Made by a program: the position numbers and the translations under genes. Positions 52,070 to 61,645 of a stretch of DNA of 64,000 nt are shown in pieces (position 1 is the first letter of the stretch; the number at the start of each line of letters is the position of its first letter). Source of the DNA: G963668605 sp963668605 (GTDB lineage Bacteria; Acidobacteriota; Terriglobia; Bryobacterales; Bryobacteraceae); NCBI GenBank assembly GCA_963668605.1, contig OY764903.1, positions 4,526,001-4,590,000 on the forward strand, read 5' to 3'. Under the pieces are notes generated by a model. It worked only from the letters and a program-made list of their open reading frames with translations. It was not told where the DNA came from and searched no databases.

Positions 52070-54061
52070 ATGCGATTTAGGGTACTTTGGATTGCTCTGC
52101 TGTTGACAGCATCGACCGTGGCGGCGCCGTTGGGCAAGGTCGTAGAGTTGCCGGATGCGTGCCCTGCGGGCGCGGGCCCGGCAGACCGGACGGCTTGCCG
52201 GGTGGTTGTGGTGAGTTGCCCTGAACTCAAGGATCTCCGTGCCCAGGTTCGTGTCACCGAACCGGCCGCCGCTGAGCAGTTCCGGGGCACAGTAGTCCTG
52301 GGAAGCGGCGGCAACGGTGGTGGTTTCTATGGCGGCCAGGAAGGCGGCCAGACGCTGGTCCGTGAGTTGGCCGCGATGGGTTTCCGGGTCGTGGACAGGG
52401 CGTGGGATGGCGGTTGGCCTACGCAAGAAGGCGGGATGAAAAAAGAAGCCTGCCGCTACGCAACCCTGCTGACGTGGATTCGAGAACGCATTCATACCGG
52501 GGGCAAGTTCGTGGCAACGGGCAACTCGGGTGGCTCCGCTGAAATCGGCTACGCCTTAACCACTTACGGGCGTGCTGAGATTCTCGACGTGGCGGTCCTC
52601 AGCTCCGGTCCGCCAGTCGCCCGGCTGGACTACGTGTGCGCCGCTCAGGCTTCTTCCGAGTGGACGGCGCTCTGTTCGAGCATCGTGCCAAAAGGCGCGA
52701 TGGAATGCACGCCGGGATGCATGTTGGGACCCAGTAACGCCGTCTGCAAGCAGGTGAGTGCGCAACCTACGGCGGCGCAATTGCTGGATGACAGCGTGGT
52801 GCATCCGGGTGCAGTGCTCGCTTACCCGAAGACCAAGGTCTTCTTTCTGTTCGGAGCACTTGACTGTGGAGAGCCGGTGCCCAACGGGCTGACCTTTGCG
52901 ACCAAAGTGACGAGCGAAAAGCTAATCCATTTTGTCCCGCGAACGCCCCACGCGCTGTTCTCCACCGCAGAGGGACGCGACGCGATCCGGAAAGCGATCG
53001 ATCGTGGCGTTACGGTAGCCGCCGTCAAGCCGGTCGCATCCGCGAAACAGCAAGCACAACCAGAGCAGCAGGAATTCCGTCGGCGCACCATGGAAGCGCT
53101 CACGCCCGAGCAGCGCGCCCACGTACAGGCCAACGGGAAAATAGATCGGAAGGCGTGGATTGCGGCACACCCGGCGCGCGAGTCGACTGGTTTGATTGCG
53201 TTGCCCGACTTGGGCAAGGGCACTTACAAGGGCGAGGAAGGCGGCCTGTATCCCGGCGGAGTAAACACACCGCCGCCCGGACACCTGAAGGCCGGCCTGG
53301 CTCAGGCGCGGAAGATCGTCCCCTTGGACGCCGCCGGCCGGCCGTCGCCAAACGGCAAGATCGTCATGGTCTCGATCGGCATGTCCAACACCACGATGAA
53401 ATTCCAGACCTTTCAGAAAGTGGCGGCGGAAGATCGAGGCCTGAATCCCAAACTTGTGCTGGTCGACGGCGCGCAAGGCGGGCAGGTCGCGTGGATCACG
53501 GCAAATCCGAAGACGCCGTTTTGGGAGGTCGTCGACAGCCGCCTGGAGGCCGCCGGTGTTACGCGCAATCAGGTGCAGGCTGCATGGGTCCTGCAAGCGA
53601 ATCCGGGACCGGTGCGTCCATTCCCGGCGGAATCCAAAGAGCTTCAAAGTAATTTGGCCGACACATTGCACGTGATGCAGGAACGCTTTCCGAATTTGAA
53701 GATCGCGTATCTTTCCAGCCGCACATACGCCGGTTATGCCACCAGCCCGCTCAATCCCGAACCATTCGCTTATGAGGGCGGCTTCTCCGTCAAATGGCTG
53801 ATCGCGGATCAGCTTGCCGGCAAACCCGAGTTAAACTTCGATTCCAGCAAAGGGCCGGTTCGTGCGCCGTGGGTGGCATGGGGACCTTACCTTTGGGCCG
53901 ACGGAACCAAAGCAAACAAAGACGGCCTGAGTTACGCCCGTGAGGATTACATAGAAACGGATAGAACGCATCCTTCGCCGTCCGGTCGAGAGAAGGTTGC
54001 GGCGCGCCTGCTTCAATTCCTGAAGAGCGATGCAACCTCCAAACCGTGGTTCGTGAAATGA
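52070..54061 (+). CDS. Fusion of an alpha/beta hydrolase-like domain to an SGNH-like domain, paralogue 3
   Basis: A signal peptide (MRFRVLWIALLLTASTVAA) is followed by residues about 20-330 of a Cys-rich esterase-like domain (VVLGSGGNGGGFYGGQEGG, ATGNSGGSAEIGYAL as nucleophile elbow, FLFGALDCGEPVPNG, FVPRTPHAL). A Gln-rich helical linker joins it to a C-terminal copy of the neighbour domain (GKGTYKGEEGGLYPGG, VSIGMSNTTMKFQTF, WVAWGPYLWADG). 663 residues. ATG 52070 begins the signal peptide. Two tethered esterase types suggest attack on acylated polymers. Confidence 0.78.
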   Translation: MRFRVLWIALLLTASTVAAPLGKVVELPDACPAGAGPADRTACRVVVVSCPELKDLRAQVRVTEPAAAEQFRGTVVLGSGGNGGGFYGGQEGGQTLVRELAAMGFRVVDRAWDGGWPTQEGGMKKEACRYATLLTWIRERIHTGGKFVATGNSGGSAEIGYALTTYGRAEILDVAVLSSGPPVARLDYVCAAQASSEWTALCSSIVPKGAMECTPGCMLGPSNAVCKQVSAQPTAAQLLDDSVVHPGAVLAYPKTKVFFLFGALDCGEPVPNGLTFATKVTSEKLIHFVPRTPHALFSTAEGRDAIRKAIDRGVTVAAVKPVASAKQQAQPEQQEFRRRTMEALTPEQRAHVQANGKIDRKAWIAAHPARESTGLIALPDLGKGTYKGEEGGLYPGGVNTPPPGHLKAGLAQARKIVPLDAAGRPSPNGKIVMVSIGMSNTTMKFQTFQKVAAEDRGLNPKLVLVDGAQGGQVAWITANPKTPFWEVVDSRLEAAGVTRNQVQAAWVLQANPGPVRPFPAESKELQSNLADTLHVMQERFPNLKIAYLSSRTYAGYATSPLNPEPFAYEGGFSVKWLIADQLAGKPELNFDSSKGPVRAPWVAWGPYLWADGTKANKDGLSYAREDYIETDRTHPSPSGREKVAARLLQFLKSDATSKPWFVK

Positions 54062-54250
54062 ATCAATCTGAACGCGTTCGTCACCGCCACTCCGGATAAG
54101 GTGGTGGCTGAGAACTGTGCGGCCGCACGCCGATTTTCAAGGGTGTTTGTCCTGCATGGATATCACGCTACTGATATTCTGGTCTCTTTGCGATGAACCG
54201 CGCTTAACGGCGCCAGGCGCAATTCAGTTCGGCGTAGGATATCAATTTCG

Positions 54251-56347
54251 ATGCGATTTCTCAGTCTCGTTTTCCTCTGCTGCTGCACCCTTCGGGGCGC
54301 ACAGGAGTTTCACGTTTCTCCCGGCGGTTCCGACCAGGGGAACGGCACGGCAAAGGCTCCGTTTGCCACGATCGAGCGCGCCCGTGACGCTGTTCGCGAA
54401 TGGAAGCGCGCAAGCGGCGGAAAGCTGAAAGCGCCCGTCACCGTCTGGCTGCACAGCGGTGTCTTCCGTCTCACCCGCACGCTGGAGTTCACGCCGGAAG
54501 ATTCCGGAACGGAAGCGTGCCCCGTCACTTACCGCGCCGCCTCCGGAGAGAAGCCGGTCATCAGCGGTGGACGCGAGGTCTCCGGCTGGAAGGAAGTGAC
54601 CGTAGCGGATAAGCGGCTCTGGGCGGCGGAGATCGCCGATGTGCGCGAGGGCAAGTGGTACTTCCGCCAGTTGTGGTCAGGCGATCAGCGGCGCACTTTG
54701 GCGCGCAATCCGAACCAGGGCTTCTTTCGCATCAGCGCGGTGCCCGATATGGATCCGAAAGCGTCTTATCAGACGGCGCAGAAGCGCTTCCAATTTGCTC
54801 CGGGCGAGATCGCGCGATGGGAGAATCTCGATGACGTGGAAGTCGTGCTGGCCACCTTTTGGGTGAGCGTGCGGCGCCACATCGCGTCGGTCGACACAGA
54901 CGCTCGCATGGTGACGCTCGAGTACCCCAACACGCACCGCCTCACCGACGGTTTCGGTAATCCGCCGGAACTGGCCCGCTACTACGCGGAGAACGCGTTC
55001 GAACTGCTCGATTCACCGGGCGAGTTCTACCTCAATCGCAAGACGGGCGTGCTCTACTACATGCCCATGCCGGGCGAGAAGGTCGGCGCGACGCGCATGG
55101 TGGCGCCCGTGCTCGAACAACTGGTGAATGTGGAAGGCGATCCGCGCACAGGCGCGTTCGTTGAGTATGTTCATTTTCGCGGGCTTACGTTTGCACATGC
55201 GGAATGGTGGATGCCGCGCAACGACCCTTCCGGCTTCTACCAGCGCCAGGGATCGGCGCCGGTGCCGGGTGCGATCCGCTTCTATGGTGCGCGCCACTGC
55301 GCCTTCGAGGCCTGCACCGTGGCGCATGTCAGCCAGCACGCCATTCATTTCTCGCGCGGTTGCGAGCGCAATCGCGTGGTGGGTTGCGAGATCTATGACA
55401 CTGGCACGGGCGGAATACGCGTGGGCGAGGCCGATCGCAACGGCAGGATCGCTCCCGACGCGAAGGGCGTCGTCCACGACCAACCCGTGGAAGAGACGCA
55501 CCATATGGAGATCACAGACAATCACATTTATTCCGGCGGACGGCTCTTCCACGGCAGCCACGGCATCTGGATAGGTCCGAGCTACGGCAACATCGTGGCG
55601 CACAACCACGTGCACGATTACTATTACAGCGGCATCTCGGTGGGCTGGACGTGGGGGACAGGCAAATCGGTGGCGCGCGACAACATCATCGAATACAACC
55701 ATGTGCACGACATCGGTCAGGGCTGGCTGAACGACATGGGCGCCATTTACACGCTCGGCTCGCAGCCCGGCACGGTAATCCGCTATAACGTGCTGCACGA
55801 TGTCCGCCACTCCGCCTACATCGGCCGCGGCGTTTACTTCGATGAAGGCAGCTCGAATATGCTGGTCGAGAAGAACCTCATCTACAACACCAGCACCGCC
55901 GGCTTCGGGCAGTCCCACGGCAAAGGCAACGTCATCCGCAACAATATCTTCGCCTACGGGCGCGACGCGCAATTGGAACCCAATGGCGGCAACACCGCCA
56001 AGCGGCCGGTCGAAAACAACTTCACTTTCGAACGAAACATAGTGTACTTCGAGAAGGACCGCCCCATCCTGCGCATGCGCTGGAACGATACGGACGTGAC
56101 GCTGCGGAATAACCTGTACTGGCAGGAAGGGGGCGGAGAGATCCGCTTCGCAAAGGAGGCGTGGGACGAGTGGCGCGCTCGCGGGATGGATGCGGGATCG
56201 CTGGTCGCGGACCCGATGTTCGTCGATCCGGCTAAGCGGAATTTTCGCTTGAAGCCGGGTTCGCCTGCTAACAAAGTTGGGTTTGAGCCGTTCGACCTTT
56301 CAACTGTGGGGCCGCGCGCTGCGGTACTGCGCGAATTCGGCCGCTGA
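54251..56347 (+). CDS. Secreted right-handed parallel beta-helix protein
   Basis: A signal peptide (MRFLSLVFLCCCTLRG) is followed by FHVSPGGSDQGNGT, the usual opening of polysaccharide-lyase/glycosidase beta-helices. Long runs of short strands with Asn/His/Gly turns then follow (HHMEITDNHIYSGG, IVAHNHVHDYYYSGISVGW, MLVEKNLIYNTSTAGFG). The catalytic residues are not certain; pectate-lyase, GH28-like and GH141-like helices share this look. 698 residues. It is followed 12 nt later by an esterase gene, likely one operon. Confidence 0.82.
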   Translation: MRFLSLVFLCCCTLRGAQEFHVSPGGSDQGNGTAKAPFATIERARDAVREWKRASGGKLKAPVTVWLHSGVFRLTRTLEFTPEDSGTEACPVTYRAASGEKPVISGGREVSGWKEVTVADKRLWAAEIADVREGKWYFRQLWSGDQRRTLARNPNQGFFRISAVPDMDPKASYQTAQKRFQFAPGEIARWENLDDVEVVLATFWVSVRRHIASVDTDARMVTLEYPNTHRLTDGFGNPPELARYYAENAFELLDSPGEFYLNRKTGVLYYMPMPGEKVGATRMVAPVLEQLVNVEGDPRTGAFVEYVHFRGLTFAHAEWWMPRNDPSGFYQRQGSAPVPGAIRFYGARHCAFEACTVAHVSQHAIHFSRGCERNRVVGCEIYDTGTGGIRVGEADRNGRIAPDAKGVVHDQPVEETHHMEITDNHIYSGGRLFHGSHGIWIGPSYGNIVAHNHVHDYYYSGISVGWTWGTGKSVARDNIIEYNHVHDIGQGWLNDMGAIYTLGSQPGTVIRYNVLHDVRHSAYIGRGVYFDEGSSNMLVEKNLIYNTSTAGFGQSHGKGNVIRNNIFAYGRDAQLEPNGGNTAKRPVENNFTFERNIVYFEKDRPILRMRWNDTDVTLRNNLYWQEGGGEIRFAKEAWDEWRARGMDAGSLVADPMFVDPAKRNFRLKPGSPANKVGFEPFDLSTVGPRAAVLREFGR

Positions 56348-56359
56348 GCGATTTCAAGT

Positions 56360-58135
56360 ATGAAATTTCCAACTCTGCTTCTGTTGTTCTGTTGCACGCT
56401 GGCCACACCACAAACTCCGGTTCCGGCTCCGCGGCGAGCCGGCCCGGACAACGCGCCGCTGCCCTGGCAACGGCCCAACGCGACGGCGCCTTCGCGCGTG
56501 CTTACGCGTGGTGGCCTGGAGATTCTCACGTACGAATCCGAGGCGGATTATGACCGCTTGCAGGAACTCTACCGCACAACACGCGACCTGCAACCACAAC
56601 CTGGGAAGATGACGCCGCTATACTTTCAATCCCGCACCGATGGCTCGGTGCAGCCATTCGCCGTGCGGCTGCCAGACGGCTATTCACTGGGGCGGCGCTA
56701 TCCGCTGGTAGTTCAACTCCACGGGCTCAACTTCAATGAGGTGCTCGCCGGAAGCCGTGTGAAGTACAACGGTATGCCCGGGCCGCAGTGGATTCAGCCG
56801 GATCTGCCCGTAATTTACGTGCAAGTCTTCGGACGGCCGAGCGCGTTCTATCGCGGCATGGGCGAAGAGGATGTGCTCGAGGTTATCGAATTGGCCGAGC
56901 GGCGCTTTCCGGTCGATCGTGATCGCGTGTTCCTCATGGGGCACTCCATGGGAGGCTCGGGTTCTTACACCATTGGGCTCCACTATCCTGATCGCTTCGG
57001 CGGCCTGATGCCGCTCGATGCCGCCATGTGGACTCGTGCGCGGGCATCCACCGGCACTCCGCCCGATTGGATGCAGCCGCAAATCGATATTCACTCAACC
57101 CAGAGCCTATATCCCAACGCCCGTAACGTAGACGTGTTTTTTAAGAACGCTGGGGCTGGCATCCAGGGACGCTCCACGGAGTTCGCGGACGCCATCGTGG
57201 AAGAGAGCGGATTCGCCACCACCGAATCGTTTCCCAGAATGCCCCACAACTTTGGCGATCAGTATCCTTACGCCAACTTCGTCACCGAACTCATCCAGCG
57301 CCCTGTCCGGCGCCGGCCAGCCGAAATCAAGTTCTTTACCAATACTCTTCGTTATAACCAGGCGTATTGGGTCACCATTGACCGGTTGACTAAGCACAAC
57401 GCCTCCGCCCGGCTTACAGCCACATACAACGACGGCAAAGCGGCCGCGCTTCGCATCTCGACCGCCAACATCGATGCGTTGACGCTCCGGCTGAATGAGA
57501 GTCCCGTACCAAATGGCGCCGCTATTCCGCTTATCGTTGACGGGGCCGAGGTGTTGCGTGGTCCGCTGTCCGCGGTGGTTCACTTGTCCCGGCAGGAAGG
57601 AAGCTGGAAACCCTCCGTATGGAAAGCGCCGGCTCGCACGAAACGGCACGGCTTGCAAGGACCAATCGACGATGCCTTCAACTCCAAATTCCTCGCGGTG
57701 TACGGCGAAGGCGACCGCGACCTGGCCATCGCGGAACTCGATGCCATCCGCAACCCGCCCGGTCCACTCAGCGTTCACGGAGATATTCCGATGAAGCAGG
57801 CGGCACGCGTGACGCCGCAAGACATCGAGAGCTCGAATCTGATTCTGTTTGGCACGCCGGACAGCAATCCGGTCTTGAAGCGCATCGCCGGGGCACTACC
57901 GGCGGCGCTGCTGCGCAACGAAAACGGCGCCCGCAGCGTTTTCATCTATCCGAATCCCGAAAGCCCGTCGCACTACGTAGTTGTGTGGCAGGCCAAGTTG
58001 CTCAGCACCGAGGACACGACGCTGCGCTGGGCCTGGATCATGCCGCTCAACCTGCTTCCCGACTATGTATGGGTGAAGGACGGCCGCATCACCTCCGGCG
58101 GTCATTTCGACAGCGACTGGAATCAGCGGCCCTGA
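56360..58135 (+). CDS. Secreted alpha/beta hydrolase esterase (prolyl-oligopeptidase/PHB-depolymerase-like)
   Basis: The signal peptide is MKFPTLLLLFCCTLAT. The catalytic domain (about 70-330) has RRYPLVVQLHGLN, DRVFLMGHSMGGSGSYTIG (nucleophile Ser in GHSMGG) and FPRMPHNFGDQYPYANF (His region). The last 250 residues hold a beta-sandwich and a second alpha/beta part of unknown role. It probably removes acyl or feruloyl groups from the glycan handled by the beta-helix protein just upstream. Confidence 0.82.
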   Translation: MKFPTLLLLFCCTLATPQTPVPAPRRAGPDNAPLPWQRPNATAPSRVLTRGGLEILTYESEADYDRLQELYRTTRDLQPQPGKMTPLYFQSRTDGSVQPFAVRLPDGYSLGRRYPLVVQLHGLNFNEVLAGSRVKYNGMPGPQWIQPDLPVIYVQVFGRPSAFYRGMGEEDVLEVIELAERRFPVDRDRVFLMGHSMGGSGSYTIGLHYPDRFGGLMPLDAAMWTRARASTGTPPDWMQPQIDIHSTQSLYPNARNVDVFFKNAGAGIQGRSTEFADAIVEESGFATTESFPRMPHNFGDQYPYANFVTELIQRPVRRRPAEIKFFTNTLRYNQAYWVTIDRLTKHNASARLTATYNDGKAAALRISTANIDALTLRLNESPVPNGAAIPLIVDGAEVLRGPLSAVVHLSRQEGSWKPSVWKAPARTKRHGLQGPIDDAFNSKFLAVYGEGDRDLAIAELDAIRNPPGPLSVHGDIPMKQAARVTPQDIESSNLILFGTPDSNPVLKRIAGALPAALLRNENGARSVFIYPNPESPSHYVVVWQAKLLSTEDTTLRWAWIMPLNLLPDYVWVKDGRITSGGHFDSDWNQRP

Positions 58136-58206
58136 GCCTTCAGCGATTCAGGTCCAATTTACTAATCCACGGGAGCTACTCCCGTCCCGCGTCGGGCAAA
58201 TTATCT

Positions 58207-58626
58207 ATGGAGATAGCGCCGCATGCAACCTGCGGCAAAGACGGCCAGCCGAGAATTTTGACTTCCTCGAAAATGCCCGATTGCCGCGGTTCGAAATGGG
58301 CCCGTCTCTGCCGGAAGTCGGAATTCGCCAAGCGCCTGAATCAGGACGTGGCACGCTATTGTGTCGATGCTGGTTATCCGGTGATGCACTTGGACCAGGA
58401 AGTGGGCGGCGGTTACCAGTTCAGCGCATGCTTCAGCAAGGCTCACGGGCACCCGGCGGGAGACGGCCCCTGGGTTCAGGCTGAGATGGAAGACCTCTTT
58501 AAGCGCTTCTGGAAAGATCTTGATTCCGAGGAACGCAACCTATTGATTTGGTTGGTTGCGGGGGGCTGTAACAATCCGAACGTACTCAAGTTGCCGTTCC
58601 GTGTAGCTTTGGCGGCAACTGCCTGA
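58207..58626 (+). CDS. Hypothetical protein (139 aa)
   Basis: The frame has protein-like content (FAKRLNQDVARYCVDAGYPV, AEMEDLFKRFWKDLDSEERN, LIWLVAGGCNNPNV) with Cys and Trp, but no family is recognised. The start ATG 58207 lacks a clear ribosome-binding site. Its 3' part contains the 15-mer GGTTGGTTGCGGGGG also found at the tRNA fragment at 60281. Confidence 0.5.
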   Translation: MEIAPHATCGKDGQPRILTSSKMPDCRGSKWARLCRKSEFAKRLNQDVARYCVDAGYPVMHLDQEVGGGYQFSACFSKAHGHPAGDGPWVQAEMEDLFKRFWKDLDSEERNLLIWLVAGGCNNPNVLKLPFRVALAATA

Positions 58627-58804
58627 CAAATCGGCGCTTAATCGAACCGACACGGACAAAAGATGCCCGCCGCTGTAATCACCGTCATCACCACGGCGGC
58701 AGTCCTCACCACTTGGCCGCTGAAGGCGCACACAGGCTCCAGATTCGTTCAGCACCCGCCCGGTGGACCCGCAAAGCCCGCACGGGCCTGAAAAGCGTCG
58801 TAAT

Positions 58805-60028
58805 CTACTTGCCCAATAAGCCCTGTGCCCATGAAGGCGCTTTCGGCGTAATATCGCCGTCCCACTTTCCCACCAAGCGCTCCGAATCGACTTCCCACAA
58901 TTCGGCATGCGCCACGGGGTCACCATGAGGAAAGGACTGGTAAAATGCCGCTTGTCTTCCCCTACCAACAAACGTCCAGCCAAAGATGGCCCTACCATCG
59001 CCGGTGAAACGGCGCAGAGGCTTCCCCGGTCTGTACACGATAAGCATGAACTGTAGCGGGTAAGAGGTGCAGCAAAAATCAGAATCAACCAGCCATCCGG
59101 CTGTTTGCTTGTCCGCAGCGATCTTGGGAGAGCTACACCCTATCTGTTCCTTTTCGGTTGGCTGGCGAACGACGTTTCCGTCTTCCTGAATAACACTGGC
59201 TGGATCGGCACCGCAAAAAACACCTGCTATCGCCGTTTCCGTCCGTACCGATGAACGCTTTGGCTCTGGCGTAGCCGGAAACGGGGCAGTCTTCACTGAA
59301 CCGGCGATATGGCCCATGACCGGACCGGCAATATCACCCCAATGGCCCTTTTTGGACGAGGCAAATTGCAGGAGAACGATGTTCCCCAAGTCAATGTCCT
59401 GTCCGTCCGAAACGGCAATGTTCCCGACGTAGTTTAGGTTTTGTTTCGTGTCGAAAGGAAATGCAGATTCAGAGATGTAGATTTCATATTCGCTATGGCT
59501 GACCGGCGGGCAGACGAAGACCCCGTTCTCATCCATCCTCAAGAAGAATCCTGTGCGGCGGTTGCTAAAGATCAGCATTTTCCCCGCCATTGGAGCGCCA
59601 TTCGCATCGGTGATCCGGCCCGACAATAGCGGCTGAGTTGTACCATTCGCTGGCTGAAAGTGTTCCGATGAGTTCCGTCGAACCTGCTGCAGGACCACGG
59701 TTCCGATGTCGCCGCCCCTCTTGATTCCGCCCAAATCCACGGGCGGGATGCCCGTCGCATCCACCTGTAGCGAAGCCGGTTTGTTTCCTTCTACGCTCTG
59801 AAACTGAAACCTGCCATCCTGATCGGTCTGCGTCTTGATGCTTTCTCGCCCGGTCCCGCTCAGAACCAACGGCCGGTTTCGCATTGGTTCGCCGGTATAG
59901 TTCAGAATTCGGCCAGAGATCGGAATGTAGTAGCTTCCTTTATTGGCCGCTTGATCGGGCCTTGCCTGTCCGAAGGCCACGCCGAACAGTACCAAGCTAC
60001 TGACGGCAGCAACGGTTTTGTGCCACAT
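58805..60028 (-). CDS. Secreted carboxypeptidase-regulatory-like (CNA-B/transthyretin-fold) protein
   Basis: A signal peptide (TVAAVSSLVLFGVAFGQA) leads to two beta-sandwich units typical of regulatory-like domains: ISGRILNYTGEPMRNRPLVL and SGRITDANGAPMAGKMLIF. These are followed by a C-terminal region of unknown fold with Cys residues. Acidobacteria use such domains in envelope proteins. ATG 60028 follows AAAGAG. Base composition is lower in GC than upstream genes, and it lies just outside the truncated tRNA. Confidence 0.72.
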   Translation of the reverse strand: MWHKTVAAVSSLVLFGVAFGQARPDQAANKGSYYIPISGRILNYTGEPMRNRPLVLSGTGRESIKTQTDQDGRFQFQSVEGNKPASLQVDATGIPPVDLGGIKRGGDIGTVVLQQVRRNSSEHFQPANGTTQPLLSGRITDANGAPMAGKMLIFSNRRTGFFLRMDENGVFVCPPVSHSEYEIYISESAFPFDTKQNLNYVGNIAVSDGQDIDLGNIVLLQFASSKKGHWGDIAGPVMGHIAGSVKTAPFPATPEPKRSSVRTETAIAGVFCGADPASVIQEDGNVVRQPTEKEQIGCSSPKIAADKQTAGWLVDSDFCCTSYPLQFMLIVYRPGKPLRRFTGDGRAIFGWTFVGRGRQAAFYQSFPHGDPVAHAELWEVDSERLVGKWDGDITPKAPSWAQGLLGK

Positions 60029-60283
60029 CACTCTTTATGCTACTGCGGATATGGTCCTGAAGTTGTTCCGTCAGACCTTCTCACGTTTCCTTCCACTTTC
60101 ACGCTGGATATGGCCTTCACCAAAGGGCAAAGCCAGTCTGCGGAACTCCTGCTGGTTGGGTAGGACTCCAACGCTACCGCAAGTCGAAGGAGAAGAAGGC
60201 TACTACGTCGCAGAAGGGGAGTGGAATCTGTATGGGTGGCTGCGGTGAAGGAGCCGGGAACCCGGTAACCAAGCGCATTCGGT

Positions 60284-60328
60284 TGGTTGCGGGGGTAGGA
60301 TTTGAACCTACGACCTTTGGGTTATGAG
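60284..60328 (-). other. 3' fragment of a CAT-anticodon tRNA (Met/Ile2 type), likely attachment site
   Basis: The minus strand reads anticodon loop CTCATAA, then CCCAA, the variable loop AGGTC, the T arm GTAGG-TTCAAAT-CCTAC, the acceptor 3' strand CCCCGCA, A and CCA. The 5' half (acceptor, D arm, 5' anticodon stem) is absent: the sequence stops matching a tRNA right after the anticodon loop. This is what an integrative element leaves at one end when it inserts into a tRNA 3' half. Confidence 0.85.
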
Positions 60329-60329
60329 T

Positions 60330-60346
60330 TTACCGAGATTCGGTAA
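60330..60346. other. 7-bp perfect dyad abutting the tRNA fragment
   Basis: TTACCGA and TCGGTAA surround GAT, two bases beyond the tRNA fragment. It could be an integrase arm-type site or the mark of the element end. No T-run follows. Confidence 0.45.
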
Positions 60347-60629
60347 GCACAAGAAACAAAAGGCACGGGTGGCAACCTAAAGAGCCTTTAGGAACCGTAG
60401 GGAACAGGTAATGGGAGTCTAATGGGAGTCTGCTTGCAGAAGCGACCTCCAGCCGTCGTCGCTCCCATTGCCATCCACGATTGGATTCAATGGGGGCGGC
60501 CGTTCGTGGGAAGTACTTCAAAACTTGCTGAATTGAAAAACCCATCCGTACGATCAATATTCCAGTCCGGCTTATTGACTCCCGCGTAATATAGCGACAC
60601 TTTTCCCGCGATACTACGTCTAACCTGGT

Positions 60630-61645
60630 ATGGGCAATGCTGCCGGAGTGCGACGTGATTTCGAGGCCTTGGAGAAACGCCGCTTCGAGGCGATCCGCTT
60701 GTGGGAGAAGGGATTGAAGCAGGCGGAGGTGGCCCGCCGGTTGAAAGTGGCGCGGCAGACCGTAGCCCGCTGGGTGCAGGAGTATCGGGCGGGCGGCAAA
60801 GACGGGTTGCGCAAGGCCGGCCGCGCCGGCCGCAAACCCCTCCTCACGAGCGAGGATCGTCAGCGCCTGAGCGAGCTTCTGTTGCAGGGACCGGAATCGT
60901 TGGGCTATGAGACGCCCCTGTGGACCTGCCCGCGTGTGGCGCATTTGATCGAGGAGGAGTTTGGCGTCACCTACCACGAAGGTCATGTTTGGAAGATTCT
61001 GGTGGGACTGGGCTGGAGTCCGCAACGACCCGTCGGCCGGGCGCGTGAGCGAAACGAGGCGGCGATCCGAACCTGGAAGCGAAAGACCTGGCCGGCCATT
61101 AAAAAAAAGCCCGCACGCAGGGGCGCACGATAGTCTTTGTCGACGAAAGCGGGCTGAGTCAGCGTCCGCACCGTTGTCGTATGTGGGCTCCGCGTGGGCA
61201 AACGCCTGTACTGGACTACAACTTCAATTGGAAGAGCCTGTCGGCGGTGGCCGGCCTCACGGTGTGGAACTTCTACTTCCGGCTCTACGCCGGGAGCGTC
61301 AAGAGTCCGCAGGTAGTGGAGTTCCTGCAAGCGCTGGTCCGGCATATCCGCGGACCCTTGCTGGTCATCTGGGACGGGCTGCCTGCCCACCGGAGTCGGT
61401 TAGTACGCGACCACATCGAGAGTCTGGCCGGACGGATCGAGGTCCAATACCTGCCGGGCTACGCACCCGAACTCAATCCGGTCGAGTACATCTGGAGCTA
61501 CTGGAAGCACCACGAACTGGCCAACGTCTGCCCCAAAGACTACTGGCACCTTAGCGAGGCGGCCCGCACCACGCTGCGCCGGATGCGCCGCCGCCCGCGT
61601 TTGATTAGCGCTTTCTGGAAACAATCCTTACTGCGTCTGGAATAA
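60630..61645 (+). CDS. IS630-family transposase made by -1 frameshift
   Basis: The first frame (60630-61133) encodes the helix-turn-helix part (LWEKGLKQAEVARRLKVARQ, ARWVQEYRAGGKDGL) and a winged region. The second, one base back, runs from about 61103 to 61645 and holds the catalytic triad: Asp in IVFVDESGLS, Asp in LLVIWDGLPAH and Glu in LNPVEYIWSYWK. Together about 338 residues, normal for the family. The switch point is the A8G run at 61101-61109. Confidence 0.88.
61103..61109 (+). promoter_or_regulatory. Programmed -1 frameshift site A AAA AAG
   Basis: In frame one the codons read AAA AAA AAG, so the tandem-slippage heptamer A-AAA-AAG is in phase. The -1 frame has a TAA at 61100-61102, so the shift must occur after it, exactly at this run. 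Downstream sequence CCCGCACGCAGGGGCG can pair and may form the stimulatory stem. Confidence 0.75.

Noticed and set aside
55013..55972. 319-codon minus-strand frame opposite the beta-helix protein
   Set aside because: Its Val/Ala/His-rich composition reflects complementing the helix repeats; no motif or ribosome-binding site.
60330..61025. 231-codon minus-strand frame across the tRNA fragment side and the IS end
   Set aside because: It crosses the IS630 boundary and is antisense to the transposase. Only its middle coincides with the restored tail of the split gene, in another frame.
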